The notes below the pieces were generated by a model. It had not been told where the DNA came from. It made no database searches and saw only the letters and a program-made list of their open reading frames with translations. Position numbers and translations under genes: made by a program. Source: Haplomitrium mnioides (lineage: Eukaryota > Marchantiophyta > Haplomitriopsida > Calobryales). Taken from it: a DNA stretch of 36,219 nucleotides. The stretch covers positions 1 through 36,219 of the forward strand of contig JBNGIS010031066.1 in NCBI GenBank assembly GCA_049999725.1, read 5' to 3'. Shown piece after piece: positions 9,926-18,685 of this stretch (its first letter is position 1; each line of letters starts with the position of its first letter).

Positions 9926-10117
9926 TGCTATTCTTATTTTTAGTCAAGGTTTTTGTTTGTTGTTCTCCTCAAGCTTGTTTCTCTGTGCTTTGTATAAGGA
10001 AACAAAATGTTCAAACGACAACTTGCCAAAAATTGACAACCGTTGCAAAAAGGCAAAAGAAATTGGGGGTCAAAGAAGCCCCTGCAGATGAAGACTAGGA
10101 CTTGACTCTTTTGTCTT

Positions 10118-10158
10118 ACTCTCTTGCTTTTTTGCTCATTTCTTGAAAGCAAGAGAGT
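10118..10158. other. Perfect 13-bp hairpin
   Basis: ACTCTCTTGCTTT (10118-10130) and its exact reverse complement (10146-10158) are separated by 15 nt. It lies within coding-like sequence of the methyltransferase-like pseudogene. No terminator or RNA gene role can be argued. Confidence 0.6.
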
Positions 10159-10482
10159 GGAAGGCAAGGCAACAAAATGAAGTTGCTTCCTCTCTAACCA
10201 AAAGATGGCTTGAAGAGAAAGACGAAGACTTAATGTCTTATGTCAATGGATTCAACAAGGCATTTTATCAAGTCTACAAGAAGGCCAATGCTTGACACTT
10301 GAAGGGATTGATGAAACCCGAATGTTTCACTTTAGCAACTGATGATATTTCTTACGATTATAACCTTAAGGAATGCAAGCATGACGATTCCAAACCCTTC
10401 ACCAAAGATGACATTTTTGACATGGTTTCTTCTTTTGTGACTATAACAACTTTGGATTTTTGGTCTTTTGTTATTATTAAGT

Positions 10483-10487
10483 TTTCT
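10483..10487 (+). repeat. Left target-site duplication TTTCT
   Basis: Five bases directly before the TGTCAGCC end of the 2.4-kb element; identical to 12885-12889. Confidence 0.85.
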
Positions 10488-12884
10488 TGTCAGCCCCCTG
10501 ATCGAAGCCTTAACTCTTTTCCGACAGAGTTTCCCCCACTTAAGGGCTGACTTAGTGTTTCGGGACCTTTTATGGGAGGGGCTTTGCACCGAATGAACCC
10601 CAACTTCTATTTACCAATGCAGGAGTGACTGCACGACCTTGACAACACCCAAACACCCAACTCCAATGCCCACAGATGCAAGTCACACCCCTTCTTCAGG
10701 CCTTAACCTCGAAAGGTGCCACTTGGAAGATAGGACAGAGCATCTGATTCTAGTCTGCAATGGCCTCTTGGTGAGTCCTTCAGCAGCCCCCTTGCTCATT
10801 TCTCAAGGACACACACAGGAGAATAGACTTGCTGCTGAATAAATTCCGAAATATACTTCAGAGCCNNNNNNNNNNGGGGTAGGCGGACCGTCGCATTGAC
10901 CGGATTCCGCGGTTGACTCCCGTTGACTCCTCTTCCGCGGGTGCCACATCATCCGCAAAATAATCCCTCGCTGGATAAGAACCTTACCTGTTATTGCCGT
11001 TTCGTCACCTGATCGCAATAAGAACGGAGGCTTCCTTCGCTAAACTCCTTCATCCGCTTGATATAAGAACTATGGCAAACTTCCTTTTGTACTTGCAAAT
11101 GCCGAAACTACGATAAGTCACGCCTTCGGCTGCTGACTTCTTCTGGCCGGAACGTTGCTTCATCGCTTTTTTGCTATCTTGATTTTCCCTAGGCCGTAAC
11201 TTCGTTTGATCACCTTTTTGGTCCTCTTAACCTTGTTCGGGCCGGATCGTCGTTTGATCACCTTTTCGGCACCTTCCGCTCTTCTTCTGGTCAGACCTTC
11301 GCTATATCGCCGATTCGTAATCCCCTCGTGATAAGAACGATGCGTGCCGCAGATTCCCGTCGAACTTTCAGGCCTTACTCTGTCGAACTTTCCCCCGCTT
11401 TGCCGGATCAGCAATACATCGTTATTTCGCCCTTAATTCCTTGGTCTCCGTTTTGGCATCCCCTCGGATCCCCGTTAAGTGGGATACCCACTTAGGGTGG
11501 CTGGTTGGAACCCGTTTAAGCGGGGCTTCCCATTTTTTGCTAAGTCTCACGGACTCCCTGAGACTGCTACGTGTCTCTGAATCCGTAACTATGATCTGTT
11601 GCCGCTTTGCCTTTCCCGTTTCGCCTTTATAGAACCCTCCATGCCACCGGAATATTGACAGGTCACCTCTTCATCTGGTCACCGCTTCGCTTATCCCTGT
11701 TTCGCCATCCCGTCGGACCTTCCTTTACGGATCCCTGTTAAGTGGGGAACCCACGTAGGGAGGCTGATCGGATCCCTCTTAACTGGGGTGCCCTACATAG
11801 GAAGGCTGAGTCCTGTTAAGGTTCGTGCTAAGTCACCTTTTTGTCATCCTCTGAAGTCTTTTTGGCGGATCCGCAATAAGTCGTGGTTTCGATAGCCCTC
11901 AGTACTCTTCCAGTCAGACCCGCGATAAGTCGCCCATTCGGCTCTCTTTCTTCCCTTGCCAGAGCTGCGCTATATCCTCGTTGCAGCATCCTCCCTTGAT
12001 TTAGGAACTGAGTCTCCTTCTCTTCGCTAAGGCATTGAAAAAGTTTCATGTAAGAACATCAAAGAAGTCTTCTTTACTTGACCTGTCGAAAAGTTCGTTG
12101 TTAAAACGCCGCGGATCCATGTCAAACTTTTGGATGACTTCCGATTCGAACTTTCAACATCTCCTTCCTCTCGTCCGAATCTTCGACATATCACCCTTTT
12201 GTCCGCTTTGTAATCCCTCGTAAACAATCCCCCCACATCGGAAGATGCATCGGAACCCGTTTAACCGGGTTCCCCACTTAGGAAGGTGCGATCCCGTCGG
12301 TCTCTTCGGACCCCCAGGAGCTGCCACGTTTCCGCAACGCTCCACGGACTCCTCGGGCTGTGGCCGTCGGCTAACTTCCTGAAGGTCGTTCTTCCTTAGT
12401 TCTGCCTCATTCTCTTTGATTCAAATTGCCCTACGATTGCCTCGAGCTCTTCTCTCCATCAAGTTATAGCACGCCCCGAATGGTTCCGAATTGAGGATGT
12501 AGTGGTCCAAACTGTTGGCTCCTCCGTTCCGCCTCCTGACTTTAACCCCCTTCCTCTGTTCTCGCCCACCCTTGTCAGCCCTGCCTCGGTACCAAATTGC
12601 TGCCAGCTCCTTTGATCCTCCTGCTAGCCCGCTTACTTGTCTTCTCTGGATCCCACAGGGCTTCCCCTTGGCTTGCAGGCTTCATGACATCCACAGGGAG
12701 AGACAGAAAAGAAAGGAAGAGAAGGGAAAGGAGGGAGGGGAGAAAGGTGCAGGATTGGCATAACAACAATAAAACAATAACATACACTAAAACACAACAT
12801 GCCAACACAAACTGGAGAAATCATCCAGGCTAAGACGCTCAAAAATTACAAAAATTGAAAAAACTCAGACACACCCGGCCGACA
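10488..12884. mobile_element. 2,397-bp LTR-type insertion (solo LTR or non-autonomous element)
   Basis: The element starts TGTCAGCC and ends GGCCGACA, so its ends are inverted with one mismatch and follow the TG...CA rule. It is flanked by a 5-bp duplication, TTTCT. Removing it and one TTTCT restores an uninterrupted frame across the host exon, so the borders are well supported. No gag-pol was found inside. Much of it (about 10876-12480) is GC-rich and built of degenerate words such as TTAAGTGGGG, CCCACTTAGG-AGGCTG and CGCAATAAG. Composition and lack of coding favour a solo LTR, but a non-autonomous element is possible. A related end fragment lies at 1225-1340. Contains a 10-N gap at 10866-10875. 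Confidence 0.85.
11450..12300 (+). repeat. Degenerate internal repeats of the 2.4-kb element
   Basis: Copies of a ~40-60-bp block with GGATCCC-TTAAGTGGG and CCCACTTAGG-rGGCTG occur at about 11467-11510, 11725-11775, 11777-11815 and 12250-12290. Between them recur words like GATCCGCAATAAGTCG. The spacing is irregular, so this is a dispersed internal repeat, not a clean tandem array. Confidence 0.65.
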
Positions 12885-12889
12885 TTTCT
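12885..12889 (+). repeat. Right target-site duplication TTTCT
   Basis: Follows the GGCCGACA end of the element and matches 10483-10487 exactly. Confidence 0.85.
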
Positions 12890-12954
12890 CAAAAATTTGG
12901 CATCATTGAGAATGCTCTCTTGGAGGTTTGTTATGCCATCGATCTTGATATCTA
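12890..12954 (+). pseudogene. Methyltransferase-like exon continued after the insertion
   Basis: This resumes the frame broken at 10487 without a shift, giving QKFGIIENALLEVCYAIDLD up to a strong donor-like GTAAGT at 12955. Restoration of the frame is the best evidence that the insertion hit an exon that was open, or nearly open, at the time. Confidence 0.7.
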
Positions 12955-13048
12955 GTAAGTTGTATTTTTTTTTTCATAAGTTAGTTTGTTTGTTTTACTT
13001 TTCCTTTACTTTCTTTCATTTGTCTCAACTGTTTTTTATTACTACAAG
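12955..13048 (+). other. Short intron of copy 1
   Basis: About 94 bp, with GTAAGT at the left end, a T-rich body and TACAAG at the right end. The codon phase on the two sides differs by one base, so one junction has probably suffered an indel or another site was used. Confidence 0.5.
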
Positions 13049-13446
13049 GACAAAAACAATATTCATCATTTGGGTGGTCCTAGAATTGCTCACGCCCACG
13101 AGTAATAGACTATGGGTTACTGGACTAAGGAGGGCAAGTAGAGCATGAAGCTCTTCAACTTGCAATCTAATGATGCAAGAAGACGTCCTCGACAAATTAT
13201 GCAGAGTGTTTTCAGCTTCCCAACTATTTTTGAAAAGCTTAAACATCCAAGAGATGATGCTTATATGAATGTGTACCGAAAACCTTTGGCTTTGTACAAC
13301 TTTTTTATTGACCATTTGTCAATAAAGCAAGATTGGATATTAGATCTATGCTTTGGGTCCAGCACAGGCCTTATTTGTGCTTTGAAAATGATGCAAAATT
13401 GCATCGCCATTGAATATCATGGATGTCAACATATATGTATTCCATA
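13049..13446 (+). pseudogene. Methyltransferase-like domain, C-terminal half, copy 1
   Basis: The frame runs from GGPRIAHAHE (about 13070) through two adjacent stops and MGYWTKEGK to a third stop, then stays open from 13145 to 13446. It carries HP(x)n-RKPLALYNFFIDHLS (KPLALY from 13280), then DWILDLCFGSSTGL (13334-13372) and CIAIE (13400-13414). This is the order of N4/N6 DNA methylases of PF01555 type: motif X (KP-x-x-L), motif I (D-P-F-x-G-x-G-T, here with the second Gly as Ser), motif II acidic end. The family transfers methyl from AdoMet to N6 of adenine or N4 of cytosine. The motif changes and stops make activity unlikely. Confidence 0.7.
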
Positions 13447-13734
13447 GAGAGTTTTGACGAGGGTTTTTTTTCCCATCTAATGTGATAGAATCACATATTA
13501 TCTATGCGTACCACAAGAATCTTGTTCCAATATTTTGTGATTGGTTTTCATTCTTGTTGCATTCCAAATTTCTTCACGATCCAATTTCTTGCACAAAATG
13601 ATTTTTGAACAAAACACATTGGTTTTCTTTAAAATTTAGTAACAAAGTTTATGTTGGCATGAAAGTTTTCTTTCTTTTTAGTTCAATTTTTGTACAAGTT
13701 TTCTTCAATCACGAGTTTGTGCAGTTCTTGCTTA
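13447..13734 (+). other. Downstream region of copy 1, possibly decayed coding
   Basis: Immediately after the stop, the frame holds a few coding-like words (HKNLVPIFCDWFSF), but no family or exon border can be supported. It is T-rich, and no counterpart of the acidic last exon of copy 2 was identified here. Confidence 0.3.
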
Positions 13735-14110
13735 GAAGGGCTTCAATAGTCCCTATGCCCAAGTACTTTAGCAGCCCATGCTCGGTTAGGCTTTAGTTGT
13801 CCTTGCCTGCATGGGCTTTAGCTATTAGTGCGCGTATGGGACTTAGCAAACCATACATGCATGAGCTTTAACTGTCCTACACACACAAACTTCAGTAGTC
13901 CATGCGCGCATGAGCTTCAATAATCTTTTCACACTTTGGCTTCAACAATCCTCATGCACATACATCTTAGGGTTCTTTTTTGAATTTCTTGCACATTTGA
14001 GCTTCAACATTCCATGCGTGTATGAGCTTTAGGATTCCAAGTGCACATGAGCTTTAGCACACCTTACATACATAAGCTCTAAGACTACGGTTCAAAGTTC
14101 TTGCATGTCT
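13735..14110 (+). repeat. ~25-bp minisatellite downstream of copy 1
   Basis: Around fourteen 25-bp units of the GrGCTTTAGnnnTCCnTGCGCGCAT type. Clear neighbours lie at about 13808-13910, for example GGGCTTTAGCTATTAGTGCG followed by GTAT. It shares the ATGCGCGCAT-type core with the intron arrays but has GGGCTTTAG in place of GGACT-AGTCC. Confidence 0.85.
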
Positions 14111-14172
14111 AAACGTCTCTTTTTGATTGAATATGTTTCTACTGAAATTTGAATGTTTTGATCAATTTTGGA

Positions 14173-14680
14173 AATTAGCATCATTGTTCATTTTGAAAAT
14201 ATTAAACAACAAATTTCTTATACATACAGTGTATATTCTCTTCGCTAATGCTCATCCTTGTTAAAGAAANNNNNNNNNNNNNNNNNNNNNNNNNNNNNNN
14301 NNNNNNNNNNNNNNNNNNNNNNNNNNNNNNNNNNNNNNNNNNNNNNNNNNNNNNNNNNNNNNNNNNNNNCATTGTTCATTTTGAAAATATTAAACAACAA
14401 ATTTCTTATACATACAGTGTATATTCTCTTCGCTAATGCTCATCCTTGTTAAAGAAAAAACTGTGATAACAATTTTGATAAAATTCTCACAAGAAGATTG
14501 TTTTTAATATAATGTGTATATGAAATAAGCAATTTGATGCAAAAAAGTTACATCTGTTTTGAAAACAAATATTACTTGCATCAAATTGATGATTTTTAAT
14601 TCTACACTTTCAAATTTGGTTTTTGCGAATACCAAATGAAACAAGAACTCAGTAGCGGTTCTTGGTTCAAAGTAGCGGTT
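14173..14680 (+). repeat. Repeat R1 (inverted relative at 35600-35928)
   Basis: The noncoding AT-rich block beginning near GGAAATT aligns over most of its length with the reverse complement of 35600-35928. Shared stretches include CAATTTTGATAAAATTCT, AATTTGGTTTTTGC and TCAAAGTAGC. It starts 60 bp after the minisatellite downstream of copy 1. An assembly gap with duplicated flanks lies inside it. Its class (MITE, UTR or other) is unknown. Confidence 0.8.
14182..14457. other. False gap: identical 88-bp flanks around 100 N
   Basis: Bases 14182-14269 and 14370-14457 are the same 88-bp sequence, on either side of a 100-N spacer (14270-14369). The simplest reading is two overlapping contig ends that were scaffolded and not merged. 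The region is then one 88-bp copy, not a biological duplication. Confidence 0.9.
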
Positions 14681-14699
14681 GTTTATACTAAAGGCAGCC

Positions 14700-16290
14700 A
14701 TGTTGAACAGCGAACACCATCCAAGTAGACAGGAATTAGGTTAAAGACATTGAAATTGAGATTAAAAGTAATTTCTTTAGGATTTAGAAATGTGATTGTA
14801 AGAACAGTACTTTCTTTCTTAAAATACAACTATCGAGCAAGATCCATGTAGCAGCAGCAATAGCAGCTCGGACATCCAAGGCGGAGAAGCAGCAATTCAG
14901 AGGAAAAAGAGAAAGTGTCCCATGTAAGTCATGTGTATGCGTGCGTGAGTGTGTTTATATGTGTGAGCGTATTTGTACGGGTAAGTGTGTATAAAAAGAA
15001 TTGTGAAAATTTGTTTGGTTTTAGAGAAAATATGAAATTTAGTATTAAACATTAAACTACCGCTAAGCCTAAGCTACCAACCAAAGGAAAATCAAGATTG
15101 GAAGCGACGGATGAGATGAAGCAGATCTGCATCAACGATTAGGGGAAAAAGAAAAAAATTCCTTTCCATGCTTTGGTTAGAGCTCCAAGGAGCAAAAAGA
15201 AGGGAGGCCTTATTTTTTGCCCCATCTCCTTGGTGCGGCGTCACATATGGAAAGAAAGTGAGTTTTTGCTGTTGGAGAGCCACTGTACAGAAAAGCTTGG
15301 TTTTGGTTGCCCAAATATTAAGAGAGGAAGGCATCTCGAGATGTTGGAACGATGAGAGGATCTATGAATAGTAAATTGAATGAAGGAGGATGCAGAGAAA
15401 TATAGCATTTAGTTAGTGCTGAAAGGGAGAACAACGACGTAGCCTGATCATGGACTTGATCTTAATGATAAGCAATTCTTTGTTGAAAGCATGGAGTTGA
15501 GTGCAGATTCATGAGAAAAATCTCAAACAAGAACGTCGTACTGAAACACAGAAAGGAGATGATTTTATGTGTGTTGGTTGAAGCCGTGTAAAAAAAAACG
15601 TCAAAGAGAAGGAATGGAAGTTGTGGACAAGAGTCAAAAAGCTGATGAACGTGTGCTAAATCTAGCATATGAAACACTCTTTAAATATCTTTGGCAACGA
15701 GAGATCATATAGAGGATACTTCATATCTGATCACTGCACACTGAATTGTTCTCAATGAGCAGAGCTCGTGATTGAATGCAGAGCTACATGAAAACTCAAT
15801 TGAGAAAGAAGTTAGCATGATCAAGGCACATTTAATGGTTTTGTTTGTCATGTCACTATGATTAAAGAGACTTTGGCACAACTGGGCTTGCTGGTTGGAG
15901 GTGAAACAAATGGTAGGATTGAATTTTTGGTTAATCAAGTGAGATGGTAGACATAGGATGCATTCATCTATTCAAAAAACATTTTGTGAGCATAGGGAAG
16001 CTAACACTTTGCACGTTGGGATGATCTCGAAACTTATCAAGTATAGCTATCAAGGTTAAAAAATTTGTTGAGCATAGCAGGCCTCAAGAGAGTTTCATTT
16101 CACCACTTTTTTGCTACATATCAAATTGCATCAATTAAAGAGGACAAATGTGAATTGTCAACAGTAAAAGAAGAGCAAGACATTACTCAATGGAGAGGAG
16201 TACACTGAAGAATTCGTACATTAGCTACTATTGGCAATTCAACATCCTTAGACATAGTTGTAAAGTGGTAATAGGAGTGAGGGTCTGTGT
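14700..16290. other. No supportable gene
   Basis: Several short frames exist but none shows a domain. A TG-rich microsatellite-like patch (GTGTATGCGTGCGTGAGTGT) lies near 14931-14985. Composition changes near 15100-15700, where purine-rich plus-strand text looks like decayed coding sequence, but it could not be assigned. Confidence 0.4.
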
Positions 16291-16299
16291 AGGAAAGAA

Positions 16300-16740
16300 A
16301 AACAAGCAGATATTGCTCAAGCCAAGCAAGTTCAACTCAATCAATTACTAGACCAAGGTGGAAGTGAGCTAGCAGATTCTTTCTTACTTAGCAAATGTGT
16401 GGGTGATGCTGAGGAAATATTTGTTTTCTCCTTGTCCCTTTTGTCCACAAAATTCGAAGGCTATGAGCTGCAAGATAAAATCAATGTCGAGAAGGTGATG
16501 GTGGTTGAATCACTAGATCCATAGTAGGCGAGACTTCGTGTTTTCAAAGGAGTAGAAGCCAAAAAATTTGTGCTAAGGTCAAAAATGAAAGAAACACCTG
16601 AATCAAAATCAGAGGGTAATGTAGAGGTTGGGCAGATGAAGTAGTTGCGACTAAGTCTGGCAGAGAGAAGTAGTGAGGAAGATAACAGAAACCGAATCAT
16701 GTGGTGTAAGAATGGCCATCAGCAATTTTGGATTGAGTAA
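16300..16740 (+). pseudogene. Unidentified decayed coding sequence
   Basis: One plus-strand frame reads protein-like text: DAEEIFVFSLSLLSTKFEGY, INVEKVMVVESLDP, two stops, then LRVFKGVEAKKFVLRSKM and SKSEGNVEVG. The charged and hydrophobic pattern and low stop density differ from its surroundings. I do not recognise the family. It lies 300 bp upstream of the gypsy LTR, in the same orientation, and could be an older insertion or host gene relic. Confidence 0.3.
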
Positions 16741-17024
16741 AGGTATAGATAAGTAAGAGTAGCATACCTGCATTTTTGGTTGGAGCAAAAAAGAAATTGA
16801 CTGAAATTCAAAGTGGATTCAAGTGAATTGGAGATCAAAAGAAAATAGAGCATTTTTTGCTATAGATGCTATGACATGCACAGACTCCCGTGAACAGCAA
16901 TAGGAATTCATCCCTAAATTGTTTTGCATAAGGGGAAGTATTACTGTATAGAGAGATGCAAAGGGCTATCACGTAGCAAGAAACAACAAGTCGTTGTCAA
17001 TAAACGATCACACCTCTCTCTCGT

Positions 17025-17426
17025 TGTATTAGTACAACCATGATGTTGTGCTATTTATCAGAAAATGGAGAGGAGTGAAGAAAGTGAGAGGGGTCACTTT
17101 TAGAGTTGAAATCATTTTTAAAGCTACTTGCTTTGAAGTTACTCTAAGTGAAGTGGTATATAGTCACTTTTAGGGTTGAAACTAGAAGTGACTTGTAAGT
17201 GAAGAAAGAGGGATGATACCTTCTTCTCTTGTATAAATAGAAGGGCTTCTTAACCCCACTTCTCATTCTGGAGTTACTCTTGAATCACTTGGGTTCTTTG
17301 GTTTCTTGGCTTTTACTTGCACTCTTGGTCTTAGCTTGGGCCTTGAGTTGCCTTTGGTTAAAGAACTCCATTAAAGTTCACTATGAGTTTTTACTCATTT
17401 GGATTTGGTCTTTGAGTTCTTTTACA
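17025..17426 (+). mobile_element. 5' LTR of gypsy element A
   Basis: Starts TGTATTAGTACAACC and ends TTTTACA (402 bp). It aligns over its length with 23503-24037, beginning at the same TGTA-TAGTACAA point and ending at the same TTTTACA. It has a TATA box (GTATAAATAG, 17231-17240). The following TTGATATTAGAGTT is a decayed tRNA-Met-type primer site. Confidence 0.85.
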
Positions 17427-17427
17427 T

Positions 17428-17441
17428 TGATATTAGAGTTA
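17428..17441 (+). other. Decayed primer-binding site of element A
   Basis: TGATATTAGAGTT, one base after the LTR end; compare TGGTATCAGAGC of plant elements primed by initiator tRNA-Met. Two or three changes. Confidence 0.55.
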
Positions 17442-17559
17442 CAGTTCATTTTGGTTGTGAGCTACATAGAGAATCAAGAGGCGCTGGTTCAAGTGATGTA
17501 ACAATGAATTGAACATCTTTCATGCCTTTTAGAAGTGAGAATGAAAGAAAAAGCAACTT

Positions 17560-18130
17560 TTCAAGAAGAAGAGAACTATCAGCGATTTCGAACACCAAAA
17601 ACATATAATGGGCAGATGGTTTGTGGTGCATCTGAGAACTTCATATTTGATTGTTAGCAATATTTTGAAGTTACAAACATTAGAAAAGATGGTCGAAAAA
17701 TTTTGTCTACAGCAAGTCAATTAGTAGGTGTTGCAAATACTTGGTGGAGGTATCAAATATAACAAGCACAACGTGAACTTGTTGATCTTTTTTTTTCTTA
17801 GTGTAAATTCAGAGAAGCGATTATTTCAAGATTTAGGATTGTAAATGCTTTAAAAGTGGCAAGAGATTGATTGGCCGAATTGAACCACCTTGGTTCACTA
17901 AGAAGCTATGTTGCGCATTTTCAAGATACAATTATGTAAATTCTTGATATAAGAGAAGAAGAATCACTAGACCAATTTGTTCAGGGACTAAAGCCTTGAA
18001 TGAGAATAGAAATTACAATGAGAGAGTCTGCTCAATTAGAAGAAGCAATGCGTATGGCAGAATAACATGAATCATTACTTATTGCTACAGAAGTTAGGCC
18101 ATGTCCTCAACAAATTGAATGGCATACACA
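17560..18130 (+). pseudogene. Gypsy element A gag relic
   Basis: A retrotransposon gag domain with several stops. Recognisable pieces are NIRKDGRKILSTASQLVGVA followed by TWWRYQ, then FREAIISRFRIVNALKVARD and LDQFVQGLKP near 17970-18000. Residues TWWRY and the F-x-x-x-F spacing are usual in plant gypsy gag. Element B has the same pieces at 24220-24520. No zinc knuckle was clearly seen. Confidence 0.8.
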
Positions 18131-18182
18131 TAATTTCACAAGCTCTAATGGAAGTAAAATTTTGACAACAATTTGAAATACC

Positions 18183-18672
18183 TTGTTCCATCTTGACGGT
18201 ATGATTGAGAAGCACTCTTGTAGAATGTTGGTGGATAGTGGGAGTTCTGAAAATTTTATGTCACTACGTTTTGCTAAGATCATCAAAACAAAATTTAGGT
18301 CTATCAAGGGGAGTGTTGTGACTATGGCCGATAGCCAAAAACATGATGTATTTTGGTACAAATTGACATCATTTTTAAGGTTGCTTTGGCTTGAAGATTA
18401 AGTCGCTCAATTTGATTGGGCAGAACGGCAAATTCAAGCTACCTTTCAAGGTAAGAAAATTATTTTGGGGTGTTCAACATCGTTGGTCAAGAAGCCTAAA
18501 TCAGTTCAGCATATTGATTTAGTGGAGCAAGAGTTGTTTGTCTTTGCTGTTTGGATCAAACCCATCATGGGCTTGAGCAAAGAGGGAGGAAAAAATACAC
18601 CTACCTCAATGAAAGATGATATTTTGAAAGAGTTTGCAGATGTCTTTTTGAAGGATTTGCCAAAGGATTACT
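18183..18672 (+). pseudogene. Gypsy element A protease relic and linker
   Basis: An aspartic protease remnant with the catalytic triad motif DSGSSENFMS (about 18228-18257). After a frame break a linker with FADVFLKDLPKDY (about 18635-18672) precedes RT, as in other plant gypsy polyproteins. It ends at TAG 18671-18673. Confidence 0.8.
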
Positions 18673-18685
18673 AGATGATCGAGGA

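Larger units (their letters stand above)
9985..10487 (+). pseudogene. Methyltransferase-like domain, N-terminal half, copy 1
   Basis: From about 10146 one frame runs to 10487 with a single TGA (about 10294). It includes REWKARQQNEVASSLTKRW, EDLMSYVNGFNKAFYQVYKK and, after the stop, LMKPECFTLATDDISYDYN, then ECKHDDSKPFTKDDIFDMVS and DFWSFVII. The DDISYDYN box (10341-10364) sits where beta-class N4/N6 methylases carry the catalytic DPPY-type motif IV. The aligned stretch of copy 2 reads VGIPYGYK, which makes an ancestral '-P-Y-G-Y' plausible. Both are degraded. The exon is cut at 10487 by a 2.4-kb insertion and resumes in frame at 12890. Confidence 0.65.

Noticed and set aside
10118-10158. Hairpin as terminator or RNA gene
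   Set aside because: Lies inside coding-like sequence of a eukaryotic pseudogene with no T-run or conserved RNA context.
12580-12610. Minus-strand TGGTACCGAGGC as a tRNA-Met primer site
   Set aside because: Three mismatches to TGGTATCAGAGC and no LTR end beside it; the outer borders at 10488 and 12884 explain the element better.
12575-12842. Overlapping frames near the right end of the 2.4-kb element
   Set aside because: Low-complexity purine/pyrimidine tract; no domain and no consistent codon pattern.
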